Position numbers and translations under genes: made by a program. The notes below the pieces were generated by a model, which made no database searches, was not told where the DNA came from, and saw nothing but the letters and a program-made list of their open reading frames with translations. This document shows, in pieces, positions 34,197-43,457 of a stretch of 64,000 bases of DNA. Positions within the stretch are counted from its first letter, which is position 1; each line of letters begins with the position of its first letter. This stretch comes from Muricoccus nepalensis (GTDB lineage: Bacteria; Pseudomonadota; Alphaproteobacteria; Acetobacterales; Acetobacteraceae). The stretch spans positions 30,768 through 94,767 of the forward strand of contig NZ_RCZP01000020.1 in NCBI RefSeq assembly GCF_006438825.1, given 5' to 3'.

Positions 34197-35525
34197 ATGG
34201 CAAAACGCCCTGGCAACAAGCCCTCGCCCAGCAACACGCGTCCAAGCGCCGCTTCAGCCAGCCGCCGCGCAACAGCGTCCACCACGCGCAGCAAGCCTGC
34301 GGCTCAAGGCCGGAAGGCTGCCGCAGCCCCCGCAGCAACGCGGAGCGCCCGGAGCGCTACCACTCCCACTCGGGGCAAGGCGAGCACGGCGGCTCCGTCG
34401 CGCACCGGCAAGACAGCTGCGTCAAAAACACCGACGGCTCGCAAGGCAGCCGTGAAGGCGCCGGCGCGTGGGGCACGCCCGGCCAAGGCCGAGCGCAAGC
34501 CAGCTTCCGCTGCGGGCGCCAAGAAGGCGGCGCCCGCCGCCAACGGGCGCAGCGCAGCACCGCGCACGGCAGCAGCCAGCAAGGCCACCGGCAAGGTCGC
34601 CGCGCGCAGCGCTCGCGCCGCCGTCACCCCTGCCAAGCAGACCAGGAAGCCGGCCGCGGCGCCGGCGCGGCGGACTGCTCCGGCAGCCAGCAGCACCAAG
34701 GCGAAGGCAGAGAAGGCTAGCTCCCGGCCTGCTGCAGCCAAGGCCGAAACGTCATCCCGCGCCGCAGCGAGCGTCAAGGGCACAACCAAAACCGCTACCC
34801 GCAGCCCTCGTGCGGCAGCGACGGCGGCGCGGCAGCCCGCAAAACCCGCAACCGCATCCAGCAGGCGCGCGGCCTCGGCTGCCAGTTCGGCCCGGGCGAC
34901 AAAGCCGTCCGTACCGAGAAGCGTGGCGGCGAAGTCCAAGATCCAGGCTCAAGCCTCAACACCTGCTAAGGGCAAGGCGACACCTGCCAGCACCCGCACG
35001 TCGCGGCCCGCTACCGCCCCGGCAAAGTCCCCGGCTCGGCGCACTCCTCAGGCTACGCCGGCGGCCCGGAAGATGTCGTCCAAGGCCGACACGTCGAGCC
35101 CGACGCCGTCCAAACGGTCTGCACCTTCCCGGGCGACTGCGCCTGCCGCGGCCCGTAGCCCACGGCGTGCACGATCAGCACCCGACAAGAGGGAGGTGAA
35201 CGGCGACGGCGCAGGGAACTCCTCCAACACCGCCGCGTCATCGCCTGAAGGAGATGAGCAGCAGGTCGATGCCGCGAAGTCCCTTCCCGCTGCCATGGCC
35301 GGAGCCGGTGCCGCCATGATGGCGACAATGGCCGCGCCTGCCGCCGTCGGTGCCGCAATGGCCGCCTCTGCTATGGCGTCCGGCCTCAACGCTGCGGCCG
35401 AGCTCTCGCAGAACCTGACCAGTGACGGCTCGAATTCCGACGCCAACAGGCCCCCGGAGGACGAGCCACCCGCACACGAAGCGGATGTGGCACCCTCGCC
35501 CGAGGGCTCGAACGACCTCGCTTAA
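34197..35525 (+). CDS. Histone H1-like Lys/Ala-rich protein with hydrophobic C-terminal helix
   Basis: This 442-residue protein begins at ATG 34197 after a strong GGAGGTGATC site. Residues 1-340 are Ala, Lys, Arg, Ser, Thr and Pro with repeated KPAA/KAAA/TRSARSA-type units, like eukaryotic H1 tails and bacterial AlgP/PhaF tails. Residues about 365-415 form an Ala/Met-rich amphipathic or hydrophobic helix (LPAAMAGAGAAMMATM), and the end is acidic. It may be a nucleoid-associated protein or a phasin linking polyhydroxyalkanoate granules to DNA. The helix near the C-terminus favours the second, without proof. Low-complexity DNA makes the length prone to change. Confidence 0.65.
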   Translation: MAKRPGNKPSPSNTRPSAASASRRATASTTRSKPAAQGRKAAAAPAATRSARSATTPTRGKASTAAPSRTGKTAASKTPTARKAAVKAPARGARPAKAERKPASAAGAKKAAPAANGRSAAPRTAAASKATGKVAARSARAAVTPAKQTRKPAAAPARRTAPAASSTKAKAEKASSRPAAAKAETSSRAAASVKGTTKTATRSPRAAATAARQPAKPATASSRRAASAASSARATKPSVPRSVAAKSKIQAQASTPAKGKATPASTRTSRPATAPAKSPARRTPQATPAARKMSSKADTSSPTPSKRSAPSRATAPAAARSPRRARSAPDKREVNGDGAGNSSNTAASSPEGDEQQVDAAKSLPAAMAGAGAAMMATMAAPAAVGAAMAASAMASGLNAAAELSQNLTSDGSNSDANRPPEDEPPAHEADVAPSPEGSNDLA

Positions 35526-35973
35526 CCCCCGGGCTGAGCGCAGAGGCGTCCCTGGTCCACTCAGGCGCCGCCTCTGTGACTGCGTTGTCCGGTTCCAGCG
35601 AGGGGGCGCGGACCGCTCGTTAACGCCCGCAACCACATAGTCCGGCTCTGTGACCGACGGAGCGGCAGGGCCGGACCGCGTCTGGACACATGGTTCAACG
35701 CGTCAGACCTGAAGCGCTCTGGTTCAGGCAAAGCACATCGTCGCGGTGGCGCGCCGGGCCGGGGTCAAGCGGTTGAGGCGGGAGGATACCGAGGAGCACC
35801 GCGCGCTCCAGGATCTACCCTGAGGCGAGTTTCGTGCAACCATGGTTGCGGCCGGAGTACTACGGATGGACAGGTGCTACGTTAGCGGTGCGCGTAATGC
35901 TGAGGCGTCAAGCTGCCCGGATGCCAAAGGGGTCAATCCTCACCTCTGTACGGCGCTCCACTTCAGGGGAATT
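35526..35973. other. No convincing gene
   Basis: The segment has scattered short frames without protein-like features. It separates the H1-like gene from a decayed virB1 copy. Confidence 0.45.
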
Positions 35974-36390
35974 TCAGCACCGCCCTGGCGCGTACCTACG
36001 CCGCAGAAATGCCTTTGCCGTCCGCTGGACGCAACCATTGGCAAAGCTTCACGCGAGATGGCCGGTGCCGTAGCGGGAGAAGGCAGTGCGAAGCGCGCGC
36101 TGCAGGCCCGCCTCGCCCCGACGCGCAGCGGCGTAGCCTTGGCGCAGGTTGCCTCTGTTCACCGGCATGAGCGCCACTTCCATGGAACGGCCCTGGCGCT
36201 CGATCAAGGTCGTGGCGAGGGCCGTGGCCGTTTCCCGCGTCTCGGAGAGGATCGGACCGCCGCCCGGTCCTTTGAGGTCGAGGGCGAACGGCTGAGCGTC
36301 GCTTTCTGCGCGCATGACGGTGGCCAGCGTCTCGAACGTGACGGACAGGGCGCAGCGGCCGGCAAGTTGCAAGATGACGATCAGTCCCAA
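35974..36390 (-). pseudogene. Decayed second virB1-like lytic transglycosylase
   Basis: The frame starts near 36390 with a hydrophobic leader, then LATVMRAESDAQPFALDL (the SLT catalytic Glu block), a helical segment ending LIERQGRSMEVALMPVNRGNL (normally DLGLMQINxxNL), and SRYGTGHLA. A TGA at 36049-36051 interrupts it. The same frame then reads SFANGCVQRTAKAFLRR to a stop at 35974, matching the usual GFxNGYVxxV end. A CGA to TGA change would explain the stop. The changed QIN motif suggests decay had already begun. It follows the homologue of the gene that precedes the intact virB1. Confidence 0.7.
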
Positions 36391-36423
36391 GGTGACGCAG
36401 CGACAAGCCGACCGCCTGGCTCC

Positions 36424-36813
36424 TCAGGTGTCGAGCGTGTCCTGCTTCGTGTCGTGACCTCCGATGGTTTGCGGTAGACTGGGCAGCGCTGCGCTACTCG
36501 GGGCTGCGCCAGCAACGACGGAGCGAAGCTTGCTGAGCTTCGGGCAGTCCTGCTCGTGTAAGGTGACGGGACCACGATAGCCAAGGTCGTTGCGCACAAA
36601 TCGCACCAAGCGCGTGAGGTCGCGGTAGGCGCGCACGCCCGCGCCCCGGAACAGCCCGATGGCGACGTAGCCGCGCCGCCAACTCGGCAGCAGGTAGGGG
36701 ACGTGTTCCACCCCGGCGGCCTCGTCACGACGAGCCACAATGACGACGCTCTCGATCCGCCCACCAGCCGTCAAGCCAGCGCGGATATCTGCCTCCTGCA
36801 GAAGCCCTTGCAA
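36424..36813 (-). CDS. Homologue of the unknown gene preceding virB1
   Basis: The frame gives up to 129 residues from a TTG at 36813. In-frame protein-like sequence extends a little further upstream, so the start is uncertain. It shares with 14764-15168 the TAGG turn, a VVIVA strand, RGYVAIGLFRGAGVRAYRDL and LGYRGPV. The last 35 residues differ. It stops 33 bp before the decayed virB1-like frame, the same order as in the intact operon. It may be a relic of another T4SS locus or a regulator kept after the loss of its operon. Confidence 0.6.
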   Translation of the reverse strand: MQGLLQEADIRAGLTAGGRIESVVIVARRDEAAGVEHVPYLLPSWRRGYVAIGLFRGAGVRAYRDLTRLVRFVRNDLGYRGPVTLHEQDCPKLSKLRSVVAGAAPSSAALPSLPQTIGGHDTKQDTLDT

Positions 36814-36841
36814 GTACCTGTCTCCCTGACGAGGGCGGGCC

Positions 36842-36851
36842 CTAGCGCTAG
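36842..36851. repeat. 10-bp palindrome CTAGCGCTAG
   Basis: A perfect palindrome lies 29 bp upstream of the leftward gene at 36424-36813. It could be an operator half or chance. No second copy was seen nearby. Confidence 0.3.
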
Positions 36852-37044
36852 ATCGCTTCCAAAGCCGGGATGAGAGAGGAGCGAAGTGCGGGCCTGCCCA
36901 GTCTCCAGTGGTTGTCCGAAGCCTATTGGGGAATGCCGGTTGATATTGGATTGTCAGGATATGGCATCGGTCAGGTCAGGAGCTACGTGGTGCCGCCCCC
37001 GATCCGCCGTCCTATTCATCGAGAATATACGCTATGCTGTCCAC

Positions 37045-37722
37045 ATGACGAACAAGGCCAACGCCGCGCCGAAGGCACGCCGTCCGTGGGATCTCCATCC
37101 TGCGCTGACAGAGGAACGCATTACTGCCTGTGCCCGCCTGCTCGCCCGTGGGCGCACCGATGCGCTCGCCGTGGCTGACAGCTGGGCCGGCGACGACGCC
37201 TGGTCGATCGGCTGCCGCGCCTACTCCTTCAGCCGCAACCGGCTCCGCCGCGCTGCTGAGGCGGGCCGCTATCCTTGGCTCGGCGTGCTGGATGAGACGC
37301 ACCACTTTGTTTTCCTGATCGAGGGCGTGCCGGTGCGGTTCTTCCGTGGCGATGCCGACGAGCCGAGCAAGCGCACGCTCCGCCAGCAGGAGAGCGAAGC
37401 GCAACAGCTCGCCCTCGCGCTTGGCCGGGATGACGGAGCGGAAGGGCTGATGTTCCGCCTGGCGGTTGAAACCGGTGAGGATGGCGAGGTGACGTGCGTA
37501 GTCTTCCTCGCGCTTCGGGGTGAGGAAGGCCGGGTGGATTGCTTCTGGCCAGTGCCGGGCGTTACCGATGCATCCGCGGCCGAGCCTCAGCCACGTGGAA
37601 CACGGGATCGGCGGAACGACGGTCCCTCCATGCAACTCCCTTTCCCCGCCGCTGTGCCAGCGTCACGCCAGCGCGGCGCGTCAGGACAGAAGCGAGCAGA
37701 ACACCGCGTCGACCTGGCTTGA
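37045..37722 (+). CDS. Hypothetical protein
   Basis: This 225-residue protein starts at ATG 37045 after an AT-rich leader (TATGCT at 37032 could be a -10). It is predicted soluble: an N-terminal helical part (RRPWDLHPALTEERITACARLL), a beta-rich centre (HHFVFLIEGVPVRFFRGD), and a second strand region (EVTCVVFLALRGEEGRVDCFWP). The last 50 residues are polar and disordered. No family is recognised. It stands alone between the decayed virB1 locus and dnaE2. Confidence 0.6.
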   Translation: MTNKANAAPKARRPWDLHPALTEERITACARLLARGRTDALAVADSWAGDDAWSIGCRAYSFSRNRLRRAAEAGRYPWLGVLDETHHFVFLIEGVPVRFFRGDADEPSKRTLRQQESEAQQLALALGRDDGAEGLMFRLAVETGEDGEVTCVVFLALRGEEGRVDCFWPVPGVTDASAAEPQPRGTRDRRNDGPSMQLPFPAAVPASRQRGASGQKRAEHRVDLA

Positions 37723-37782
37723 GTGGAACTGCTGTAGCGGCTGGCCGCACCTGAACAGTGGCTGTCCCTCCCCTTCCCGACC

Positions 37783-40700
37783 TCATTGGAAGTCACGGCT
37801 CGGCGGCAACTTGGGCCTCCGGCTCCCCGGCTCCGGCCGCCTGACCTCATCGGCCCGGCCGAGAGCGCGCTCCGCCCACTCGCCTCCCTGCTCAGCCTGG
37901 CTGAGCCCATCCAGCAGGTCGGAGCGGTCAATCAGGCGCGCCACGATGAGGTGATTGACCGGCACCTCCACGTGCTCGCTGACGCGCTCCACCTTGCCCT
38001 CGGCCACGAGGAGGCGGGCGCTTAGCAGCGCCGGTCGGTCGCGCTCGGCGATGGCGGCGAAGACCACGAGGTTGCCCACGCCGAACTCGTCCTCGACCGT
38101 CAGGAAGACCACGCCCTTCGACGTGCCCGGCCGCTGGCGCAGGAGGACGATGCCGGGCAGGCGGACGCGGGCGCCCGGCCGGAGGCCGCCGAGCTGGCGG
38201 GTGTCGCCCAGCCCCAGGCGGTCCAGGTTGGGCCGCAGGATCGCCATGGGGTGCCGCCCGAGCGTCAGGCCGGTAGCGCGGTAGTCGTCCACCACCTCCT
38301 CGCCCTCCCCTTGCGGGGGCAGGGCTGCCTCGGGCTCGTCCATCAGCGGCGCGCTGGCCGCCATCGCCGCCGCGGCCGTGTCCTGCGCTACCGCAAAGAG
38401 CGGCAGCTGCTGCGGCCCGCTCGCCGCCACCGCCGCGTCCCACACCGCCCGCCGCCGCAGGGTCCCCGTGGCCCCGAAGACGTTCGCGGCGGCCAGCGCC
38501 TCCAGCGCCCGTCTGCCCACCCCGGCGCGGATGGCGGCGTCCTCCACCGAGGCGAAGGGCGCCCCGTTGCGGGCGCGCCGGGCCCGCAGCAGCGCCTGCG
38601 CCTCCGCCTCAGGCAGGCCGGTGACGAGGCGCAGCCCCAGCCGGAGCGCCAGCCCGCCGCGGCTCTCCCGCTCCGCCTCGAGCGTGCTGTTCCAGTCCGA
38701 CGCGTTCACGTCCACCGGGCGGACCAGCACGCCGTGCTCGCGGGCGTCCCGGACCAGCTGGGCGGGCGCGTAGAAGCCCATCGGCTGGCTGTTCAGCAGC
38801 GCGCAGGTGAAGACCGCCGGGTGGTGTCGCTTGATCCAGGAGGAGGCGTAGACGAGGTGGGCGAAGGAGGCGGCGTGGCTCTCGGGAAAGCCGTAGGAGC
38901 CGAAGCCCTCGATCTGGGCGAAGATCTGTTCGGCAAAGGCCGCCTCGTACCCCCGCCGGACCATGCCCGCGACCAGGCGCTCGCGGTAGCGGGCCACGCC
39001 GCCGGTCAGCTTGAAGGTCGCCATGGCGCGGCGCAGCTGGTCAGCCTCGTCGGGGGTGAAGCCGGCGGCGACGATCGCCACCCGCATGACCTGCTCCTGG
39101 AAGAGCGGCACGCCGAGCGTCTTGCCGAGCACCCGCTCGAGCTCGTCGGCGGGGCCGTGCTGGGGTGAGGGCGAGGGAAAGCTGACCGGCTCCTCGCCGG
39201 CCTTGCGGCGGAGGTAGGGGTGGACGAGGTCGCCGGCGATGGGGCCGGGCCGGACGATCGCCACCTCCACCACGAGGTCGTAGAACGTCGCGGGCCGGAG
39301 CCGAGGGAGCATGTTCATCTGCGCCCGGCTCTCGACCTGGAACACGCCGACGCTGTCGGCCCGGCGGAGCATGGCGTAGGTCTCGGCGCACTCGCGCGGC
39401 AGGCTGGCGAGGTCGTGGTCGGGGCCGCCGTGGCGGCGCAGAAGGTCGAAGCTCCACCGCAGGCAGGACAGCATGCCAAGCGCCAGCACATCGACCTTCA
39501 GGATGCCGAGCGCGTCGATGTCGTCCTTGTCCCACTCGAGCACCGTCCGTCCCTCCATGGCGGCGTTGCCGACCACGGCGAGCTCGGTGAGCGCGCCGCG
39601 GGTGATGACGAAGCCGCCCACGTGGGTGGCGGTGTGGCGGGGAAAGTCGAGGATCTCCCCGGCAAGCTCCAGGGTGGTGGCGAGCCGCGGATCAGCGAGG
39701 TCCAGCCCCTTTCCCTGGGCAAGGTCGGCGAGCGACCCCTCCCCTCCCCCGCCCCAGCTCGCCCTGGCCAGCCGGGCGGTCACGTCCTCGGACAGTCCGC
39801 CGACCTCGCGGAGGGCGGACTTGGGCCGGTAGCGGATCACCGTGCCGCAGAGGGCGGCGCGCTCGCGGCCGTAGCGCTCGTAGAGGTGCTGGATGACCTC
39901 CTCGCGGCGCTCGTGCTCGAAGTCGATGTCGATGTCGGGCGGCTCGCCGCGCGACGCCGAGACGAAGCGCTCGAACAGCAGGTCGTGCTTGTTGGGGTCC
40001 ACCGCCGTGATGTCGAGGACGTAGCAGACGGCCGAGTTGGCGGCCGACCCCCTCCCCTAGCAGAGGATGCCGCGCTCGCGGGCGAAGCGGACGATCGCCT
40101 CAACGGTCAGGAAGTAGGGCGCGTAGCCGAGCTCGCCGATCAGCCGCAGCTCGTGGGCGATGCGCCGCTCGATCTCGGCCGGCACCACCGTCCAGCGCGC
40201 GGCGAGCGCCGCCGCCACCCTCGCCTCGAGCGTCTCCTGGGCCGTGCGGCCGGGGTCGACCACCTCGTCCGGGTACTCGTAGCGCAGCCCCTCCAGCGGG
40301 AAGCCCCGCGTCGCCTCCAGCACGCGCAGCGTGTTGGCCACCGCCTCCGGGTGGCGGGCGAAGCGCAGCGCCACCTCGGCCAGGCTCTTGGGCCGGCGCT
40401 CCGCGTTGGGCTCGGCCGCGGCCCCGATGGCGTCCACCGTGGTGCCGAGCCGGATGGCCGTGAGCACGTCGGCCAAGCGGCGGCGGGAGGCCACGTGGTA
40501 GCGGACGTCGCCCACCGCGAGCAGCCACCCGCCCGCCGAGGCGGCGAGGGCCGCCAGCCGGTCCAGGCGGCGCTGGTCGTCGCCACGGAGGGTGTGCGAG
40601 GCCGCCAGCATGAGCGGCAGGGCCAAGCGCGACCGGAGGGCGGCTGCCTCCTGCCGGACGCGCTCGCCGAAGGTCACGGCGGGTTCCGCCCCAGGCTCCT

Positions 40701-41136
40701 CCGGCGGCACCACCGCCAGCACCCAGCCCTCCGCTGCCTCCAGCAGGTCGCCCCGGGTGATGCGGCAGCTGTCCTTCGACGAGGCCATGCGGCCGCGGGA
40801 CAGCAGGCTCGTCAGCCGCCCGTAGGAGCTCCGGCAGGTCGGCCACACGAGGTACTCGGCGCCGTCCTCCAGGCGAAGGCGGCACCCCACGGCAAAGGGC
40901 AGCCCTGCCTCCCTGGTGGCGACGTGCCCGCGCACCACGCCGGCCAGCGTGTTGGTGTCGCAGATCCCCAGGCCCGAGTAGCCGAGCGCCTTGGCCGTGG
41001 CGGCAAGCTCCCACGGGTGGGAGGCGCCATCGAGGAAGGAGAAGTTCGACCTCGCCGCGAGCTCAGCGAAAGGCTGGACAGGTGGGAGCGGCTCTCCCTG
41101 CCCTCCCGAAGCAGCCGGGCCTATGGCTTGCGCCAT
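37783..41136 (-). pseudogene. dnaE2: Error-prone DNA polymerase DnaE2 (ImuC) with in-frame amber codon
   Basis: The full frame encodes a C-family polymerase of about 1,116 residues. The PHP domain lies at the N-terminus (FAELAARSNFSFLDGASHP). The palm carries PDIDIDFEHERR with catalytic acids. The tail is the DnaE2 type (SRDFQ). A TAG at 40057-40059 (codon 360) falls exactly at the conserved ILCQGRGSAANS block, where Gln is expected, so CAG became TAG. No frame change occurs. Unless suppressed, only an N-terminal fragment is made. The usual imuA and imuB genes are absent here. A LexA box lies upstream, and a small gene overlaps its start (ATGA). Confidence 0.88.
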
Positions 41137-41387
41137 CAGGTGGAGTGCGGCGGGCGCGGCGGCCTCTTGACCACCACCATGTTGGCCCGCTCCAGGTGGG
41201 CCGCGAGCTGCTCGGCCAGCACGGCGGCGGCGACCTCCCAGGCCGCGCCGCGCCGGGGCTTGCCGCGCTCGTCGTGGCGCAGCGCGTAGGCCAGCACCTC
41301 GGCCACCTCCTCGCCGGTGGCCGGCACCAGGGGCGATGGAGTGCCGCCCGCTGGCTCAACCACGAGGCACCTCGGCAGGCGAGGCAC
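41136..41387 (-). CDS. Small protein co-transcribed with dnaE2
   Basis: The frame encodes about 83 residues from GTG 41387. A TTG at 41459 would lie inside the LexA box and is rejected. The body is one helical domain (TGEEVAEVLAYALRHDERGK, then AAWEVAAAVLAEQLAAHLERA) with a basic end (VVKRPPRPP). No family is recognised. It overlaps dnaE2 by 4 bp and would share SOS control. It occupies the place where imuB is usually found but bears no resemblance to a Y-family polymerase. Confidence 0.5.
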   Translation of the reverse strand: MPRLPRCLVVEPAGGTPSPLVPATGEEVAEVLAYALRHDERGKPRRGAAWEVAAAVLAEQLAAHLERANMVVVKRPPRPPHST

Positions 41388-41448
41388 ACGGGCGGGAAGG
41401 GACGAATCGAACGGGGCGCGGCACCGGCCAAGGGTGTAGACCGAGATC

Positions 41449-41463
41449 GAACAGATCAAGAAC
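41449..41463 (-). promoter_or_regulatory. LexA (SOS) box GTTC-N7-GTTC
   Basis: On the minus strand the sequence is GTTCTTGATCTGTTC, an exact match to the alphaproteobacterial LexA direct-repeat box. It lies 62 bp before the small gene + dnaE2 operon and 104 bp before the divergent nuclease gene. DnaE2 is a typical LexA-controlled gene in this class, which supports function. Confidence 0.75.
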
Positions 41464-41566
41464 TCGCGGGAGGCTTTTCACCGGAGGCGCGTATTCGTCA
41501 GAGCATGCCAACCCGCGGTCCCGAGGGGAATGCCGAAACCGATCTGGAAGGGCTAGGTTCGCGGCC

Positions 41567-42643
41567 ATGATCATCCGGCATGCGGGAAGGGCACACAGGC
41601 CTGGCTTCCGTTCTCCCGGGCACGGCACCCCTCTGCCCGCCGTCCGGTGGGGGCTGCGCGGAGGGCTGACACCCTCCGGCCTGCTCGTCGCGTGCGGCCT
41701 GCTGCTCAGCCCTCTGGCAGGCCTTCCGAGCGCCGAAGCGGCAACGTCGGCCTGTCCGGAACACCACCCGGGCGGAGCCGCGCCCGACATCCTGCGCCCC
41801 TCGCTTGCCGCCAGGACACGCGAGCTCTGCTTCGAGGGGTACGCGGTGCTCCACAGCGGCGTGTCGCGCGCGGCCCTTGCCGCGGCGGAACACCTCACCC
41901 GCCGCCGGATCCTGGCGGCGCGCCAGCAAGCGCGCGAGGACGCCTTCCACGCCGAGGACCGGCTCCCCGAGGAGGAGCGCGCCCGCTTGGCCGACTACGC
42001 CCGCTCCGGCTTCGACCGTGGCCACATGGCACCGTCCGGTGACATGCCCACCCTCTCGGCCCAGGCCGAGAGCTTCTCGCTCGCCAACATGGTGCCGCAG
42101 AACCCGGGCTCGAACCGCTGCCTCTGGGAGGGCATCGAGAGCACGGTACGCGAGCTGGCCGTCGACACGGGCGAGGTCTGGGTGCTCACCGGACCGATCT
42201 TCGAGGGCCAGGACCTGCAGCGCCTCAACGGACGGGTGCTGGTACCGACCTCCCTCTACAAGGCGGTCTACCTGCCTGCCCGCGGCGAGGCCGGGGCTTA
42301 CGTGGCGCCGAACGGGCCGGGACTGGCATGGCGGGCCGTGTCGCTGGAGGGGCTGCGGGAACTGGCCGGGCTGGACGCCTTCCCCACGCTCCCGGCCTCG
42401 GTCAGGGCGCGAGCCATGAGCCTGCCGGAGCCGCGCCCGAGCAACGTCCGGGGAAGCTGCAACAACCAGCCCGGCGTGGTTACCAGCCGGCCGTCCGCTC
42501 CTCCCCCCGATCCCGGCTCCTCCCCAGAGCCCTCCCCACCGGCGACCTCCTGGTGGCCTGAGGGCAAGCTCGCGGTCGTCGTGGCAGGGGTATTCGCCGT
42601 GGCGATGGTGATCGCGTTCCTTCGTGTTCTCGGGCGGCGCTGA
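41567..42643 (+). CDS. DNA/RNA non-specific endonuclease, exported, C-terminal membrane anchor
   Basis: This 358-residue protein has a long N-terminal extension and export signal (GLLVACGLLLSPLAGLPSAEA) before the NUC/endonuclease G domain. The catalytic motif is DRGHMAPSGD at 150-159 with H153. NMVPQNPGSNRCLWEGIE supplies the metal-binding Asn. After a Pro/Ser-rich linker, a single membrane segment near the C-terminus (LAVVVAGVFAVAMVIAFLRVL) could tether it. It probably degrades extracellular or periplasmic nucleic acid. It is divergent from dnaE2, with a LexA box between them. Confidence 0.82.
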   Translation: MIIRHAGRAHRPGFRSPGHGTPLPAVRWGLRGGLTPSGLLVACGLLLSPLAGLPSAEAATSACPEHHPGGAAPDILRPSLAARTRELCFEGYAVLHSGVSRAALAAAEHLTRRRILAARQQAREDAFHAEDRLPEEERARLADYARSGFDRGHMAPSGDMPTLSAQAESFSLANMVPQNPGSNRCLWEGIESTVRELAVDTGEVWVLTGPIFEGQDLQRLNGRVLVPTSLYKAVYLPARGEAGAYVAPNGPGLAWRAVSLEGLRELAGLDAFPTLPASVRARAMSLPEPRPSNVRGSCNNQPGVVTSRPSAPPPDPGSSPEPSPPATSWWPEGKLAVVVAGVFAVAMVIAFLRVLGRR

Positions 42644-42657
42644 GCGGGAGACCGGCC

Positions 42658-42909
42658 ATGACCTTCGTTCCCTATGCCGATGAGGCCGCCTCGCTGCGCC
42701 TCGGGCAGCTGACCGTGGAGAACCGCCTCGACCGCCTCTCGATCCACGGCAGCGTCGACCTGACGCGGGACCGGGCAGGGCTGGCGCTGGCGCGTGAGTT
42801 GCGCGCCCTGCTTGATGCCGCTGTTGCCGCCCTGGAGCGCGAGGAGGCCTTGCCGGAGAAGGTCACGACAGGGGAGCACACCGACACCGTGCGGAATCCC
42901 TTCGGTTGA
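42658..42909 (+). CDS. Small hypothetical protein
   Basis: This 83-residue protein starts 14 bp after the nuclease gene, with a GGGAGA ribosome site. It has a beta-strand start (RLGQLTVENRLDRLSIHGSVDL) and a long helix (ALARELRALLDAAVAALEREE). The pattern is that of a small conserved accessory protein, but no family is recognised. It is probably co-transcribed with the nuclease. Confidence 0.55.
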   Translation: MTFVPYADEAASLRLGQLTVENRLDRLSIHGSVDLTRDRAGLALARELRALLDAAVAALEREEALPEKVTTGEHTDTVRNPFG

Positions 42910-42944
42910 AAGCCTGCTCGATTTCGGACATCTGAGTTCTGCCA

Positions 42945-43457
42945 TCACCGGCCTCCTGAGTTCGTCCCCCCCTCCACGTACAGGTGCAGTCCCATGGGCA
43001 GGCGGCGCGGCAGCGGGCGCCCGTGCAGGAGCGCCTCCGCCGCCGCAACCGCGCCGGTGAGCTGACGCTCGTCGAAAGGCTTGTGCAGGCAGCCCAGCGC
43101 CAAGCCTTGGCCGCGCCCCTCCGGGCAGTTGCCCGTCACGAAGAGGCAGGGCACCCCGAGCGCGGTAAGGTCGGCCGCCACGTCGAGGCCGCTCTCGCCG
43201 CGCGCGAGGCGCACGTCGATGAGGGCGAGGTCGGGCCGCTCCGTCCGGGCCAGGGCGCCCGCCGAGGCCACGTCCTCGGCCACCCCCACCACCTCGTGCC
43301 CAGCAACCTCCAGGCCGACCTGGATCTCGAGCGCGACCAGCCCCTCGTCCTCCACGACGAGGACGCGCAGGGGAGAGGGTAGGCGGCCGCTCCCCCCACC
43401 GCCGCCAAGGTCGCTCGGCACCGCGGCCCAGAGAAGCCCAAGATCAATGCCTGTCAT
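42945..43457 (-). CDS. Single-domain response regulator
   Basis: This 170-residue protein starts at ATG 43457, overlapping the end of the adjacent kinase by 14 bp. After a Gly-rich leader it is one receiver domain: acidic pair E36-D37 in VLVVEDEG, phospho-acceptor D81 in LALIDVRL, switch region VPCLFVTGN and Lys in CLHKPF. There is no output domain. Such regulators act by protein contact or phosphotransfer, often with HWE/HisKA_2 kinases like its neighbour. Confidence 0.85.
   Translation of the reverse strand: MTGIDLGLLWAAVPSDLGGGGGSGRLPSPLRVLVVEDEGLVALEIQVGLEVAGHEVVGVAEDVASAGALARTERPDLALIDVRLARGESGLDVAADLTALGVPCLFVTGNCPEGRGQGLALGCLHKPFDERQLTGAVAAAEALLHGRPLPRRLPMGLHLYVEGGTNSGGR

Noticed and set aside
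40057..40059. Idea that TAG is recoded to Gln/Trp in this organism
   Set aside because: Several intact genes (the second RHH gene, second hybrid kinase, virD4, relaxase) end with TAG at natural termini, so TAG is an ordinary stop here.
39220..41289. 689-codon plus-strand frame opposite dnaE2
   Set aside because: No motif, repetitive composition. The minus strand carries unmistakable DnaE2 blocks on both sides of the amber codon.
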